DNA from: Antedon bifida
Lineage: Eukaryota > Echinodermata > Crinoidea > Comatulida > Antedonidae
Direction of reading: 5' to 3'
NCBI GenBank assembly: GCA_963402885.1
Contig: OY727097.1
Location: forward strand, 27,273,401-27,337,400
Length of the DNA: 64,000 bases
In this document: positions 25,114 through 37,630 of the stretch, piece by piece
How positions within the stretch are numbered: the first letter of the stretch is position 1
How the letters are laid out: each line of letters begins with the position of its first letter
Made by a program: the position numbers and the translations under genes
Notes under the pieces: model-generated
What the model was told of the DNA's origin: nothing
Databases searched by the model: none
What the model saw: the letters and a program-made list of their open reading frames with translations, nothing else

Positions 25114-25193
25114 GGATTGACACAATATGGATGCTGTTACAGTAAAGTGTACACTTTGTAGTAAGATTAAGAGCATCCATATTGTGTCAATCC
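25114..25193. repeat. Near-perfect 80-bp hairpin
   Basis: A perfect 22-bp inverted repeat (25114-25135 and 25172-25193), with arms starting GGATTGACACAATATGG and ending CCATATTGTGTCAATCC. It encloses a 36-bp interval that is itself partly palindromic (GTAAAGTGTACACTTTGTA). RNA from either strand would form a long stem. It could be a recent foldback insertion or a small-RNA precursor; no evidence distinguishes these. Confidence 0.75.
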
Positions 25194-25396
25194 AACTCAA
25201 AGTGTTAGCAATTAGTCTGGGCTGTAGCCTTTTAACACTTGTATACCACAAAAACCTAACCCAGCAATACTGTAGTTCATATACAGTAGTTTGTAAAAAA
25301 TTGTATCGGAGACATACTGTACAGGTACAGATTGATGACAACAGTCTCTTGCCTGTACACATACAGTACAGTACAGTTTCAATAAATTTCCTATAC

Positions 25397-25620
25397 TAGG
25401 CCCAAATAGAGTAGGCCAATGACCACAGCCTCGTTCCACCCATCTTCCCTACCTTTAATTTTAATGCATTGCTACAGTAATACGTAGGCCTAATAACGTA
25501 GGCCGATGACTACAGCATTGTTCCACCTGTCTTCCCTACCTTTAATACATTACTACAGTAATACGTAGGCCTAATAGAGTAGGCTAATGACCACAGCCTC
25601 GTTCCACCCGTCTTCCTTAC
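25397..25620. repeat. Three-copy tandem repeat, period 81-88 bp
   Basis: TAGGCC(C/T)AA..GAGTAGGCC starts units at 25397, 25485 and 25566, each with ATGACCACAGCCTCGTTCCA (second copy ACTACAGCATTG) and CTTCCCTACC followed by TACAGTAATACG. Later copies are more alike in spacing than the first. Confidence 0.8.
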
Positions 25621-25979
25621 ATGTGTTTAACAAACAAAGCTAAGCATTCACGCAGAAAACGTCTATTCACACATTACGGTTTATTCTAAGGTACAACCCT
25701 TTGTCAGCTAATGTCCGTAAGTGAAGTGTATGAAAAAGCACATATGTTAAATAAACAAACTTTTACTTTATTACAGAAGACAAGAGTAACCACAGAACTA
25801 GGCGTACAAATAGTACCAACCACTCCCAAGTCTCAAACAAGATGATGACTGTAATGGGGAAACACCCACAAATTTTAATCTTAATATGAATTAGACAACT
25901 TATATTTATAATGACAATAAATATTCTCAGTATAAGTCAATAAAAATGTGACAAACAGTAGATTTTAATAATCTCATAA

Positions 25980-26167
25980 ATATATATTATTGCATACAGT
26001 ATTATGCATATCTGTGCAGTGACATAATATTTCGGAGAAAAATAAAAAAAGATAAAAATAGTTATGTACTGTATACTATACATTACTATTTTTATCTTGT
26101 TTTATTTTTCTCCGAAATATTATCTCACTCACTGCACAGATATGCATGATAATGTATGCAATATATA
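25980..26167. repeat. Long palindrome (about 188 bp)
   Basis: Left arm TATATATTATTGCATACAGT to GGAGAAAAATAAAAAAAGAT; the right arm is its near inverse, ending ATAATGTATGCAATATATA. Arms are about 90 bp and the loop only a few bases around TACTGTATACTATACA. A TATATA run at each outer end suggests a foldback DNA element inserted in TA-rich sequence. Confidence 0.75.
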
Positions 26168-28200
26168 GCAGTTTACAGTACTGTATGTGTTAAATTTAAT
26201 TATATTGCCAATTTTACGAGTAGTGGTAATACCACAAGAATCACTTGAAATTGTTATTACCAGACATATAACAATTAAAATACAAACCACAATGAATTTG
26301 CCAATCATTAACAATCAGATTAGAAAATTAAAATTGGCAACAATTCTATTCTATTACACACACTTCACACAACAACAAACAGATGGATTTCACTGTGGTT
26401 TTGCTAGTACTATGAATTAACAAAATAAGATAGGGCTCTGCTAAATTCCTAAGATTTTAGATAAGGAATTATCAAGATAAGATTATAAATTTTAAAAGGA
26501 TACATTTCATTTTCGGATTCATTAAAATATTTGGAAGTAATGCTCATTATTAAAAGATTTTTAGGAATGTAGAGTAGATAGAATCGGTTTATATTACATA
26601 AAAAGCTAACAAATTTATTATGGTAAAAAGGTTAATGAAACCTAATTGTCAAATTATGATTGAAAACTTGGAATTGGTAATTGATTAAAGCAGAGGGTAG
26701 AATTACAACTTCATTTTTACCAATTTAATAAACACAAACAAAAAAAGTACTGTACAAAAACAACTGTGGTTAATATCATTTGCGGATATCACAGATTTAC
26801 AAAATCGCTATTGAATTTTTCAACATCATATAGTATAATGCAATAGTACAATTTGCCTAGCCTAATAATTAGGTTGAATTTATCCTTCCTGGCCATTTCA
26901 ATTTGAATACAGTACACTGTAAAAAACTTTAGAAAAAAATTTATACTACAGTATTTTGCTAGAAACCGTGTTTCTACATTAGTACTGAAGTAATATAATA
27001 CTCTATATTACAATGAGGTTGGAAACACCTCTATATCCACCACTAAGAAATGTTATGAAAATAAAAAATCATGAATAAAATAAATAACTATAGTTTATTT
27101 CTCACCCGGATAAATTGATGACATCGCTGTTAATTTGTTTAATTTACTGGGTGTGTTGATTAACAGTTTCTCAATGAATATAAAGACACTTACATTCACT
27201 ATATGTACTTACAGTATTCATTTGCAATCCTAGTAAGTTTACCAATTAAAAAAAAAAACTCCATAGAAACTATTCCAAATTATAATTTATAGCGAAGGAA
27301 CAAACTTCATAGTTGAAATCACTATCTGCCAATTGAAAACAACAGTGAAATGATGTCTCTCTGAATTAAAGTCCCTATGTGCTATGAAAGGTACCAGTTA
27401 CCGAATAAGCAGCAGAGGTCTACCAAGCATCAACGATTTCAAACAAATGCTAGCCATTCATTGTTGGCCAAATTCAACCAATCATGAAGCCTGTAAGGCA
27501 GGCCATGGCAAGGTAAGCCGGCTTTAGTCAGCTTGACTACAAACAGTGGGAAAAACATACTGTATCCCCACTACAATCAGTGCTTCTACTTACTAAATAA
27601 AGATTAATATAAAATAGTATAATATTAAAAAATATCTTTCTAACTTAACTTAATATTAGGAAAATTAATTTAACCTCTGACCAACGACAAATAAGATTAT
27701 TGTCACAGGTTGGGAAAATCAATAGCTGTGTTGCAAAGGTTATTTCATATGCAAATGAACTTACTAAGAAAGGATGACAAAACTATTGTATCAGGCATGT
27801 TGAATTAAAAGAACCTAATCTAATCATCACATAAAATGTTTAATGTTTTAACAATGATATTAGCAAAGGTACATTAAATTGTTGTTTAAAATGTTATTTC
27901 CTAGAATCCATTACAGTATACACAAACAACAAAAGCTAAAATTAAATCTAAAAATGTTGTCGGATTAAATAAAACTAAATCAAAGGCTCTAAATAAATTT
28001 TAAAAAATAATATTATGGTTTTTAGGTCTGCAGTTAAGTTGTAGACCAGTACTGCAGTGAAATTAACAACCAAATCAATATGTTAAAATTATTTTAATAG
28101 AAACCTTATACCTTCCAATTTTTTGTTTGAAAGCCATTTTTTAATGAGAAAGTTTGTAAATAAGAAGTTTAGAAGAAAAAAAAATGTAATATTTGTTTAT

Positions 28201-28375
28201 GGCCAATTTACACAGATGACTGGTAACGGTAATACAATCTATGTTCTTCCTTATGACCATTTAAACAAAACATGAAGCGGACGACGGTTTCTGCATAGGA
28301 TAGATACAGAGTTTATGTGGGACAAGCTACACAGTTTTCCACTTACTATTACCGCTCGTCTGTGTATTATTGGCC
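28201..28375. mobile_element. MITE with GGCCAAT-TACACAG ends
   Basis: The left end GGCCAATTTACACAGATGAC continues to GGTAACGGTAAT; the right end is ATTACCGCTCGTCTGTGTAT then TATTGGCC. About 175 bp, inverted ends about 30 bp, no coding capacity. Confidence 0.6.
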
Positions 28376-28963
28376 TTTACAACTAGTATTGTATGGTTAC
28401 TTAATAATAATTTTCTTTTTCAACTGATATTTTTTAGTTAAAAAAACCATAAGTTAAGAAAACATTTTTTGACAAAAATGTACCAATGACATCATTGAGG
28501 TGTGTTTTAAAACAGAAAGTTGACTTTGCAACACTGTATTTCATCATAATAAAGAAAATCCAGGCACTAGTAGAAACTAGACAGAAACCTCAGATTAGTA
28601 TTTAATTAATTATACCATTTATATTGAGTAATGCTTAGCATGACTTATATAAAAGACAATACAAATACAGACAAAGTGAATCATTAACTATGTGCTAATT
28701 TGTACAGCTATTAATAGACAGCAGACATACCTTTCTTATACAAGAAGTACTTCACAAAGAAATGTGTTGTTTAAATAAACTAACAATAAACAAGATACCA
28801 AGATGATTAATACGTAATTTGTTCAACAATATGGTTTGGTAGGAGCTAACAAACGAAATCATTTAATGCAAATACCTTGCCACCGAGTTTGGTATTGTTA
28901 CGCAAAGCAACATCAAACATGGCGAGTCTGTTGTCAACACCCACCTATCGAGTACATCGCTGT

Positions 28964-29858
28964 GTTATCTGCATCCTATACGCCATACAGACTACTGGTT
29001 ACACTATTTTGCTATAGCCATTTTCTGTGTTATCTGCATCCTATACGCCTATACAGAATACTGGTTACACTATTTTGCTATAGCCATTTTCTGTGCTATC
29101 TGCATCCTATACACCTATACAGACTACTGGTTACACTATTTTGCTATAGCCATTTTCTGTGCTATCTGCATCCTATACGCCTATACAGAATACTGGTTAC
29201 ACTATTTTGCTATAGCCATTTTCTGTGCTATCTGCATCCTATACACCTATACAGACTACTGGTTACACTATTTTGCTATAGCCATTTTCTGTGCTAACTG
29301 CATCCTATACGCCTATACAGAATACTGGTTACACTATTTTGCTATAGCCATTTTCTGTGCTATCTGCATCCTATACGCCTATACAGACTACTGGTTACAC
29401 TATTTTGCTATAGCCATTTTCTGTGTTATCTGCATCCTATACGCCTATACAGACTACTGGTTACACTATTTTGCTATAGCCATTTTCTGTGCTATCTGCA
29501 TCCTATATGCCTATACAGACTACTGGTTACACTATTTTGCTATAGCCATTTTCTGTGCTATCTGCATCCTATACGCCTATACAGAATACTGGTTACACTA
29601 TTTTGCTATAGCCATTTTCTGTGCTATCTGCATCCTATACGCCATACAGACTACTAGTTACACTATTTTGCTATAGCCATTTTCTGTGCTATCTGCATCC
29701 TATACGCCATACAGACTACTGGTTACACTATTTTGCTATAGCCATTTTCTGTGCTATCTGCATCCTATACGCCATACAGACTACTGGTTACACTATTTTG
29801 CTATAGCCATTTTCTGTGCTATCTGCATCCTATACACCTATACAGACTACTGGTTATA
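28964..29858. repeat. Minisatellite: 13 full 65/66-bp units plus a partial unit
   Basis: Units begin near 28964, 29029, 29095, 29161 and so on to 29818, each containing TATCTGCATCCTATACGCC, TACAGACTACTGG and TTACACTATTTTGCTATAGC. Most units are 66 bp; the first and the units at 29623, 29688 and 29753 are 65 bp (CGCCATACAG instead of CGCCTATACAG). Because 66 is 22 codons, several frames stay open by repetition. These are not evidence of a protein. Units 2-6 alternate between GAATACTGG and GACTACTGG types, suggesting amplification as 132-bp pairs. Confidence 0.93.
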
Positions 29859-29874
29859 CGTGTTTGATCCCAAA

Positions 29875-29925
29875 AAATGACTGGGGTAATAATGTTCAGC
29901 GCTTAGAGGTTTATTATTATTATTT
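29875..29925 (+). repeat. Retroelement-type tail
   Basis: A segment with CAGCGCTTAGAGGTTTATTATTATTATT directly follows the minisatellite, like the GCGCTATA...ATTATT tails at 30795-30830 and 37425-37475 that often end nonautonomous retroelements. Confidence 0.35.
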
Positions 29926-30789
29926 ACTGTATGCTAAAAAATTATGGTTTAGGATTTAGGTCCTGTCCTGAAAATTCACAGCAGATGGTGGTGGACTTAT
30001 TTTAAAATTGTACAATAGTTACAGTTACAATAACTAGACTAGACTAGATCGATTACAATATTATTAAATGGCGATAATAATAAACTGTATTATTACTCCT
30101 GTTTGCTACATAATTATATGAAAGCAATAAACTCTGCAAAAAATATATTAAATTCTGGTTAAATTCAAGTTAAACTTTAATGGTACATTATCATCATTAT
30201 GTAAATGTTCTTAATTTCTTTATATTCTGATCTAAAAGAAATTTTCTTGTTTTTCTATCATTTTCCTATGAATAGAAAGCTATGGGAAAATTGGTTTGAG
30301 TCTTCAGGCCACAACGTTTTTTAAAATCAAGCATTATAGTACTGTATATGACAATACAAAAATACTTAAGTAAATAAGCTAAAATTTTAAACTAATATTT
30401 AAATAAAGACATCATGTTTTTATGTTTATATATTATATTATGAGATAATAAACAATACATTTCCCAAGAACACTTAATAATTATTACCTTATTAACATTT
30501 ATAAAGCCACTTTCAAAGAAGGCTCACAAAAGAGACTTCCGGAACACATATTAAAGAGGGAAAAAAAATACTAACAATGATTATGAATGAATAATGAGAC
30601 AGCGTAGGAGAAAACCTTTTAAAAGATGTTATGAAAGAGAGTCTTTTAATAGCTGATAATGAATGATTGCTAATTTCCTTTCAGTAGTATTTATTAAACA
30701 AAACAATATACTGCTATTTTTTTTTAATAACTTAAAACGCATCTTTTTAACATCTAATATAGCACCTTTGATTTTTACTTCAGTTTAGT

Positions 30790-30832
30790 TGATACTGGCG
30801 CTATACAAATACCTAAATTATTATTATTACTG
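30790..30832 (+). repeat. Retroelement-type tail
   Basis: GGCGCTATACAAATACC is followed by ATTATTATTATTACTG, a pattern common at 3' ends of SINE or LINE copies. No upstream body recognised. Confidence 0.4.
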
Positions 30833-31507
30833 TATCCATAAAGTTTAAACTATTAAAATGAAGAGCTAATCATTGAAATAAAAATCTACTCATCCAAAAG
30901 GGACAAATTTGGTTCCTTGATCTCATTTTTAGTCAGAATTTTTTTTTTTTTTCAAAAGACAAATTTTTACACACATTGAGATATTCCTAATTTGATGCAA
31001 GTTTCAACAACAAAATTTTCTATAATTTCTATATAAATTCAAACAAGAAATGGGCCCATTTTAGACACTAACTGTACTAATAATAGGTTTTATTTCCCAT
31101 GAAAAACAACATTTTTTAACAATTTTAATAGTTGCTATAAAATTTTACACAGCCTGTATTAATAAATTCTTAATCGATACTGTATTACTATTGTTTTCAC
31201 CTTGTTATTCGTCTTGTGGTTATTAGCCATATTAACAACATACATAAAAATAATGAAGCCTTTGGCAATTTTGGCTAGGCTTCATACTAATATTAAAATG
31301 ATTAAATTTGTGAATATTGAGTGTTACACAATACAATGTAATTAGGGTATGCAAGGTTGTACAAACTATGCAACATAATAGGTGATAATAAAAGATTATT
31401 ATCAAATATTTAGTAGCTTCAAAAGAATTTAAGAATTGGTAATTAACATTTTTTTTTAAATGTATTAATTGCAGTTATACATTGAATTTTATTTTTTACG
31501 CAGTAAT

Positions 31508-31573
31508 GGTATTCCCAAATATGGGCAAATCACATTTTGTTCACATTAAATAGTGATAGTGTAGACAGAGCTT
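31508..31573. mobile_element. Palindromic MITE family, right half only
   Basis: Begins at CCCAAATATGGGCAAATCAC and ends GATAGTGTAGACAGAGCTT. The left half is absent. Confidence 0.72.
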
Positions 31574-31619
31574 AACATAAGGTTCTGTAGTTTAAAGCAT
31601 CAGTGTAAGAGTGCTAATA

Positions 31620-31805
31620 CAGTCGATTTTCTAAATAGTGGACTCTGAATACCTGAAAAACTCTTTCTTAAAACCACACTTTCTTAATGGCCAAAAAGGT
31701 CCCAATTGTGTTTTTACATTAAAACTCTTTTTGAATATCAGCATTTCTGAAAAACCAGACATATTATGCCAGCCCAAGGGTGTCCGGTATTGGGAAAGTG
31801 GACTG
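31620..31805. mobile_element. Pogo/Tigger-like MITE (CAGT..ACTG type)
   Basis: Starts CAGTCGATTTTCTAAATAGT and ends GTATTGGGAAAGTGGACTG. The internal GCCAGCCCAAGGGTG also precedes the related copy at 14368. Confidence 0.55.
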
Positions 31806-33706
31806 AATCATTGATAGTATAGTAAATAATGTATTAAAAGTAATGCAGCCTCAACAACTTCACAAACCAAACAACAAGCATCATAAAAACTTAAATCAAA
31901 CGCTATTAAAAATGTCTGATACAAATATTGCCACTGCAAGATACTAAACCAGCCAGGTACTATCAATTACAGCTTTAATGAGGGCGGTATGATTGACAAT
32001 ATATTTAGTCTGCCGTCAATCAGGCAGGATTGACACTTTAACATAATACTAATACCCACGTGTATTGTAAGTCTATTATATTCTTGTTACTCAAGTCACA
32101 GGACTGTTTTGATTTATTCTTAACTTTTTCTTATTCGCTTTCAATACGATACGGTATTGTAAAAACTAACCAGTAATACTGTAAATAATATGTGGGCACA
32201 TTTAGCAATGTCATATGAAGAACAGTAAACAGTTACGCTGTTGATTACCGAGCTATTGGTACTTAGTACAATATGGGCGAGGGCAAACAATTAACAACAA
32301 AGGAACATATTGTCAAGGTATTTATATAAAAAAACAATAGAAAATTCCAATGAGGTATTTTTATTCCAAAGTCAAACAAAATTAGAATTCCATTAATTAC
32401 TTAAATTCTAATTGACAGAAACCAAAAGTAAACATTTATAGTAATACTTTAAACAGAAAACAAGTGCATAGTATAGCTGTCAGAATACATCATTAATTTT
32501 ATGACCTTTAATTAAATATTAGTGTTCAACTGCAATTATGAAAGACAAAACCATCAAGGCAAATTGCACCTTGCATTGCAGGGGAACAGTGCGGTGGTGT
32601 TTGAATCATCTTCGTTGTTGTTTTTCTTATTTTATTGTCATTAACGGGTTGTCTTTGGTTAGCCTATTTCCTGTTCAAGGTCTAGATAAGTTTAATAGTC
32701 AACAAACACTCAAAATGTCGCATAGATAGAATTTACTAGTTTATATTATACCAACAATTCTGAGCTTGTGTACAATACAAAAGCATAGGAATTATGATGT
32801 AAACAAACTCTGTACTTTATACTTTAGACAATGTTAAAGATGTATTGTCCCCCAAAATCATGAAAAAAAAATGCAAAAAAATAATGTTCTCACTTAAATA
32901 AAAAGACAAAATAAATGAATTAAATATGAAATAATTAAAAACAATGCAAAACAAAAAAGCATGGTACTTACATACTGCCGTTATTACTATCATACAATCG
33001 CGGATGATGCGTTGAAAACATGTATTCGTATTTAAAGCATCAGTAAAGAGTTGGTTGATCATTTATACTAGATATTTTATCAATGCTTTTACTTTCTGTA
33101 TTACTTATATTACTAATTTTTTTACACTACCAGTTTCATACATTAACCAATCAAAACAGGTTTAGAAGTCAGGATAAATAACACTTCTATACTTTCCTCA
33201 ACTCTAATTGGCTCACCATCCTAAACTTATCTAGTAAACAAATTGTGGGTTTAATCATCAAAAAAAGACCCCCTGAAAAATGAGGTCAATGAACTTTATC
33301 AGTGACCTTGGATTGGATGAATTCCAAAATTGTCCTAAACAACATCCGTCTATTCTTCGAAATTTCAAATATAATCAACATCTTCATAACGATATGTATC
33401 ATAATAGTGAATTTATCATAAAATAATATTATAACACATTTTTGAAGTGGATAAATGATGATATATCGGGCGCCCTGCCGGATGCATTGTATTTAGGTTA
33501 TCAATATAATTAGGCTAAAGAATTTTTAGAACAAGTACACAAACAAATTACGTCAATGTAATAATCAGGCTAAATAAACAGTAATAACACAGTAAATACA
33601 GAGAAATTTTCTTTCAATAGCCTGGGCTAGTGAGCTACTCTAAACATCCTATTACTAGCCTGCATAATATTTTATTACTGTAGCAAAAAAAATACTGTAC
33701 AGGTAA

Positions 33707-33849
33707 AGCACTGTCTACACTATCAAACTAGTTTAAACAAAAAAGTGTGATTTGCCCAAATATGGTAGTGATATACCCACCCACCATCATGTCGATATAT
33801 GGGCACATCACATTTTTTTGTCATAAAGTTTGATAGTGTAGACAGAGCA
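33707..33849. mobile_element. Palindromic MITE family, copy 7
   Basis: Ends AGCACTGTCTACACTATCAA and TTGATAGTGTAGACAGAGC. It lies between flanks resembling the CTAGCCCA element (GGGCTAG at 33625, GGGCTACTAAT at 33960), so it may have inserted into that element. Confidence 0.82.
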
Positions 33850-35837
33850 TTATTTCATGTAGATATAAAACTTTTTTTTAAAGTGATTTGAAATGTTTTG
33901 CTTGTTTCTCTACCCTATTATTAGCTAGCTCAGTGGTTTTCTGTAAACATTGTTTGCTGGGCTACTAATACCATTGTAAATTAAACCTAAAGACCATTTT
34001 ATACTTAAAGATTTAGCCATTCAATTTGCATTTCTGAGAAATGTTTTGGTGAAGAAAGACAAAAGAACCACAATGCTCTGTATTTTCTAATACCGTGTAA
34101 TGATAAAAGCTGATGTCCAACAATTATTACAGCAACTATATTAGAACTGATTTACAACAATGGTCATTAAAGTTCACAAACATGGTACCACTTAACCCAT
34201 TGTGAAACATCACGTTATAATTTTTATATATTTAAATACAACCTTATTATTAATTTACTTTATCCTAATTTCTACTGATTACTGAATACCTGATAAACAT
34301 CATTTTAAAAACTAAACCACCTCCCAGATACTATAATCAAAGAATCAGTGTCATTTATAATTTACAACATGCCTATTTAATTTTTCATCAGCAAAAACAA
34401 TAGCTTTTTTTCATTTTCAGGATTCTAGGCCTTGGACATCACGATTTGAGTCCATTCAAAATGTGAGATTTATGCCTGGGTTTGTACAACCCGAGGCCTA
34501 GGAAACAATTCAGGAGGCCTAGTAACCGTAGGTGGGCATCTTTTAGTCTTTCTACCATGTCTTGGGGTTAAGTGGCGACAAATTGGTGCTCTGACTGAGA
34601 GGAACAAAAGCTGGCGGCTGAACTCAATACCCAAATTGTTTTCACAATGATAATCATTCATTAATCTAGAGAGACTTGAGGCCACTTTGATTAGAGCTTA
34701 ACATACTTTAAGCAGATAGCCGATTTATTGTGAAGAAAAAAAGGGAAAAAATCAAGCCTAAATATAAAATATTTTAGGCAATATATTATTACCATAATAA
34801 CACACCAAATAAGTCTGGTACTGCATTAATGCAAATTTTTATTTTTCACTTAGACTTAGAGGAAGAGAAAGCATGTTTCTACAACATGCCCACACACAAT
34901 ATGCAAAAAAAAAAGTATTATACAGTAGCTAATGGAGTATTAGCCTTCAACTATGAAGAAGAAATCAAGAACCAAAAATGATGGAAAGGAAATAGCTATA
35001 TTGGTCATTCAAACAACAGAAATATCAGTATGTAAAGCATATCAGAGAAATAAATTCATAGAGTATACATGTTTATAATGGATACTGAAAACGTCCATTG
35101 GAAGGGACATGAAGCTGTTGGTTGGCAAAGAATATCAATAATAATACAAGAGAATTTATGATGGCGAATACAGTAATAAATACATGGGCATTAAACTGTT
35201 GGCCACATCACATTCTTCTCTACCCTGATGACAACATTCAATAAAGAAATTAAACTATCTACCAGAATTGTTTACAACTTCTTAATTAACTGTACTTGAA
35301 TAAGGACATCCAACACAAAAGACCTCTAAAGTTCAACAATACCGCTATTATTTCAACAATAACACACAAAGCATGAGACCAATCAACAGAATACTTAACT
35401 TATATAACAGATTTTTACCTTCGCAAAAACAGCAGTAAACTCCTTTTATAATTTTTACAGTCTTCGTTTTTTTTTCTTTGGACAAAACCCTGATCAAACA
35501 AGAACATTCCTGGGATATTTGATGTTGAGAGTAAAGGCCCACAGCTGGTCGGTCATGTGCGACAATAGCAAACCTCTTCCATGTGGTGGTAACATACTGT
35601 ACATGGACAGGAAGTAACAATTATGTATTCTACCACACACAAACATAGATTGATGTGTTTTAAATTGTTTTATTGTCTGTCTCATCACCTGTTTGATTGT
35701 GCTTTAATTACATAGGGTATCTTCAGACATTATGGTTTTGTAGGTATTAAAATTAATAGTATCATAGCAGTAACCTTATAATAATCCAGGGTAGCATTAA
35801 GGGACCAGCACTAGGACCTTGTACTCCACCTTTAACA

Positions 35838-35935
35838 GCTACAATTAAATTATGAACTACTTTTTGATATCTGTTTTTGACATGTTTGTGTTCCCCTGTT
35901 TACAAAATCCTGGAACCACCCCTGATAACTTTGAG
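35838..35935 (+). repeat. Single diverged copy of the 49.4-kb repeat unit
   Basis: AATTATGAACTACTTTTTGA, then TATCTGTTTTTGACATG and AAAATCCTGGAACC parallel the 156-bp unit duplicated at 49330-49640 (AATTATGAAGTACTTTTTGA, then TATCTATTTTCGACAAG, then AAAATCCTGGATC). The sequence is therefore a dispersed repeat, not unique. Confidence 0.6.
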
Positions 35936-36584
35936 CTATCTTTAGACCTATGGAATTGTATGCTGTGTATGACACAAAACCATGACTCAGTAGGTCTGAA
36001 CAGGAACATGCTTTCAATGTGTATTTTAATTACATCAGTAAATAACATTTGTTAACACGGTAACAGTTTAAAAAAGGTCAACTTTCCCAAAACTGGACAT
36101 AGGCTTGCCCAAAATGGAAAACATGGTCCCAGAATGCATTTCAAACTCTAGAAAATATCCGTCAGTTATCATATTACTAAATTATCTATACACAATATTA
36201 CAAATTCCACAATATCTACCTTTTTGTATGATTATAGTAAACATGTATTTAATACTATTGTACAACCAACATATTTAACAAAGAACACAATGCCTTTCAA
36301 ACTCCTAATAGGGAAAGCACCACAAAGAATTTAGTCACAATAAAAGAGAAAAACCAACCTTTTAGTTAAATTAGTTCCCACGACTAAAAGGTAATCCATG
36401 CTAGGTAAAGCGTACAGTTTTTATTATTAAATACATCCAGTGCATTGTCTATCGGCTGTTTAAGAATTTACATATATCTGCATTGTAAAATGTATTAAGA
36501 TATCCATGGTATAAAAATGGCTTAACATAAAACCTGGCCTTACCTAAACATGAACAGCACTGGCTTAAAATGTATTCAGAATTG

Positions 36585-36665
36585 ATTTTTTTTTTATGGG
36601 GTCCTCCTCCCGTTGAGCTCTGAGGACTCTGGTTTTAGCCAGTGAGGGCTTTATAAATCTGTTAC
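36585..36665 (+). repeat. Dispersed repeat related to 50020-50140
   Basis: Shares GCTCTGAGGACTCTGGTTTT and AGCCAGTGAGGGC with the segment at 50085-50125 (GGCCCTGGGTTTTAATAGCC, AGTGAGCGC). Possibly a SINE-like fragment; no box A/B seen clearly. Confidence 0.35.
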
Positions 36666-37424
36666 GCCTCGGACTGTGCATCAATTTGCTATGTTAGCTC
36701 AATCTACTACTGGTATATCGCTACACAACCTAATATGTACATTAATATTTTTAATATCTAAAACAATCTGAAAACAAACCAATCTATTATAAATTACACA
36801 TACAAACTAACCTTCAAAGTTGACTAAAATAGCTGAGAACAGCAATGTTTAAAATGACCACAGTAAGCAATTACACAGTGAGGAATTTCATCTGTACTCT
36901 GAGCGATTATGCTATCACCAAAGTGTTAAATAGTATTTAACTAATGTTAAATATTGATAGGGGTTATCTGGCAAAGGTGCTACTGAATAACATGTGGTCC
37001 TAGATAGCAGCAATGGACAACATGAATTGTTCTATTCTACGGCGACAGTATGGCGACCGTTTGTCGGAAATTAAATTCTGAAGATTCAGAAACTTGAAAT
37101 GTTAAGAATATGGACACTTGAAACTGTCACTCAGATATAGTATAAAAACTATAAAAAATATCTATGTGAATGCTTTCAAATGAACCTGGTTGGAACTATG
37201 TGCAATAAAAATTATACAATTTTATATAATTCCATATCAAAAAATAAATAAAAATGCCTAGTTAACAATTAAAAGCATATGGCAATATTAAACACGAATT
37301 AACTGTTTGACCACACCCATACCAATGAATTATAATCGTGTTGACATTATTTCAACATATATTATAATGAGATTGAAACAGTACTGTCCACAGAGCAACA
37401 AATTATCATTATGCTTTTACAAGT

Positions 37425-37475
37425 GTAAAGCACCTTCGACCATGTATAGCGCTATATAAATGTGGTATTATTATG
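37425..37475 (+). repeat. Retroelement-type tail
   Basis: GTAAAGCACCTTCGACCATG then TAGCGCTATATAAATG and ATTATTAT is the familiar 3' tail of many animal SINE and LINE families. The body upstream was not recognised. Confidence 0.5.
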
Positions 37476-37575
37476 CCAATAATTAACATAACAGTTTATA
37501 CATTTGTTATTGCATTTATTGTCTATATACATTTCGAAACTACATTTAAACAGTATGGCACTTCTCAGGGCTTAA

Positions 37576-37630
37576 GTATGGGCACATAACATTTTTTGCC
37601 ACATAAAGTTTGATAGTGTAGACAGAGCTT
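37576..37630. mobile_element. Palindromic MITE family, right-end fragment
   Basis: Contains TATGGGCACATAACATTTTT and ends TTTGATAGTGTAGACAGAGC. Only the last third of the element is present. Confidence 0.72.

Noticed and set aside
27420..27515. Plus-strand exon ending at a strong donor-like GGCAAG/GTAAGC at 27513
   Set aside because: All three frames upstream contain stops within a short distance and no acceptor is clear; a chance donor is likelier.
28964..29858. CRISPR-like array
   Set aside because: There are no unique spacers; units are contiguous and the DNA is eukaryotic.
28836..29880. Open frames of 60-150 codons across the 66-bp array
   Set aside because: The period is a multiple of three, so stops are absent by repetition; the sequence is plain minisatellite.
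34470..34685. Minus-strand frame of 71 codons with mixed composition, considered as an extra Shroom exon
   Set aside because: No acceptor and donor of matching phase 2 bracket it and it resembles no known domain.
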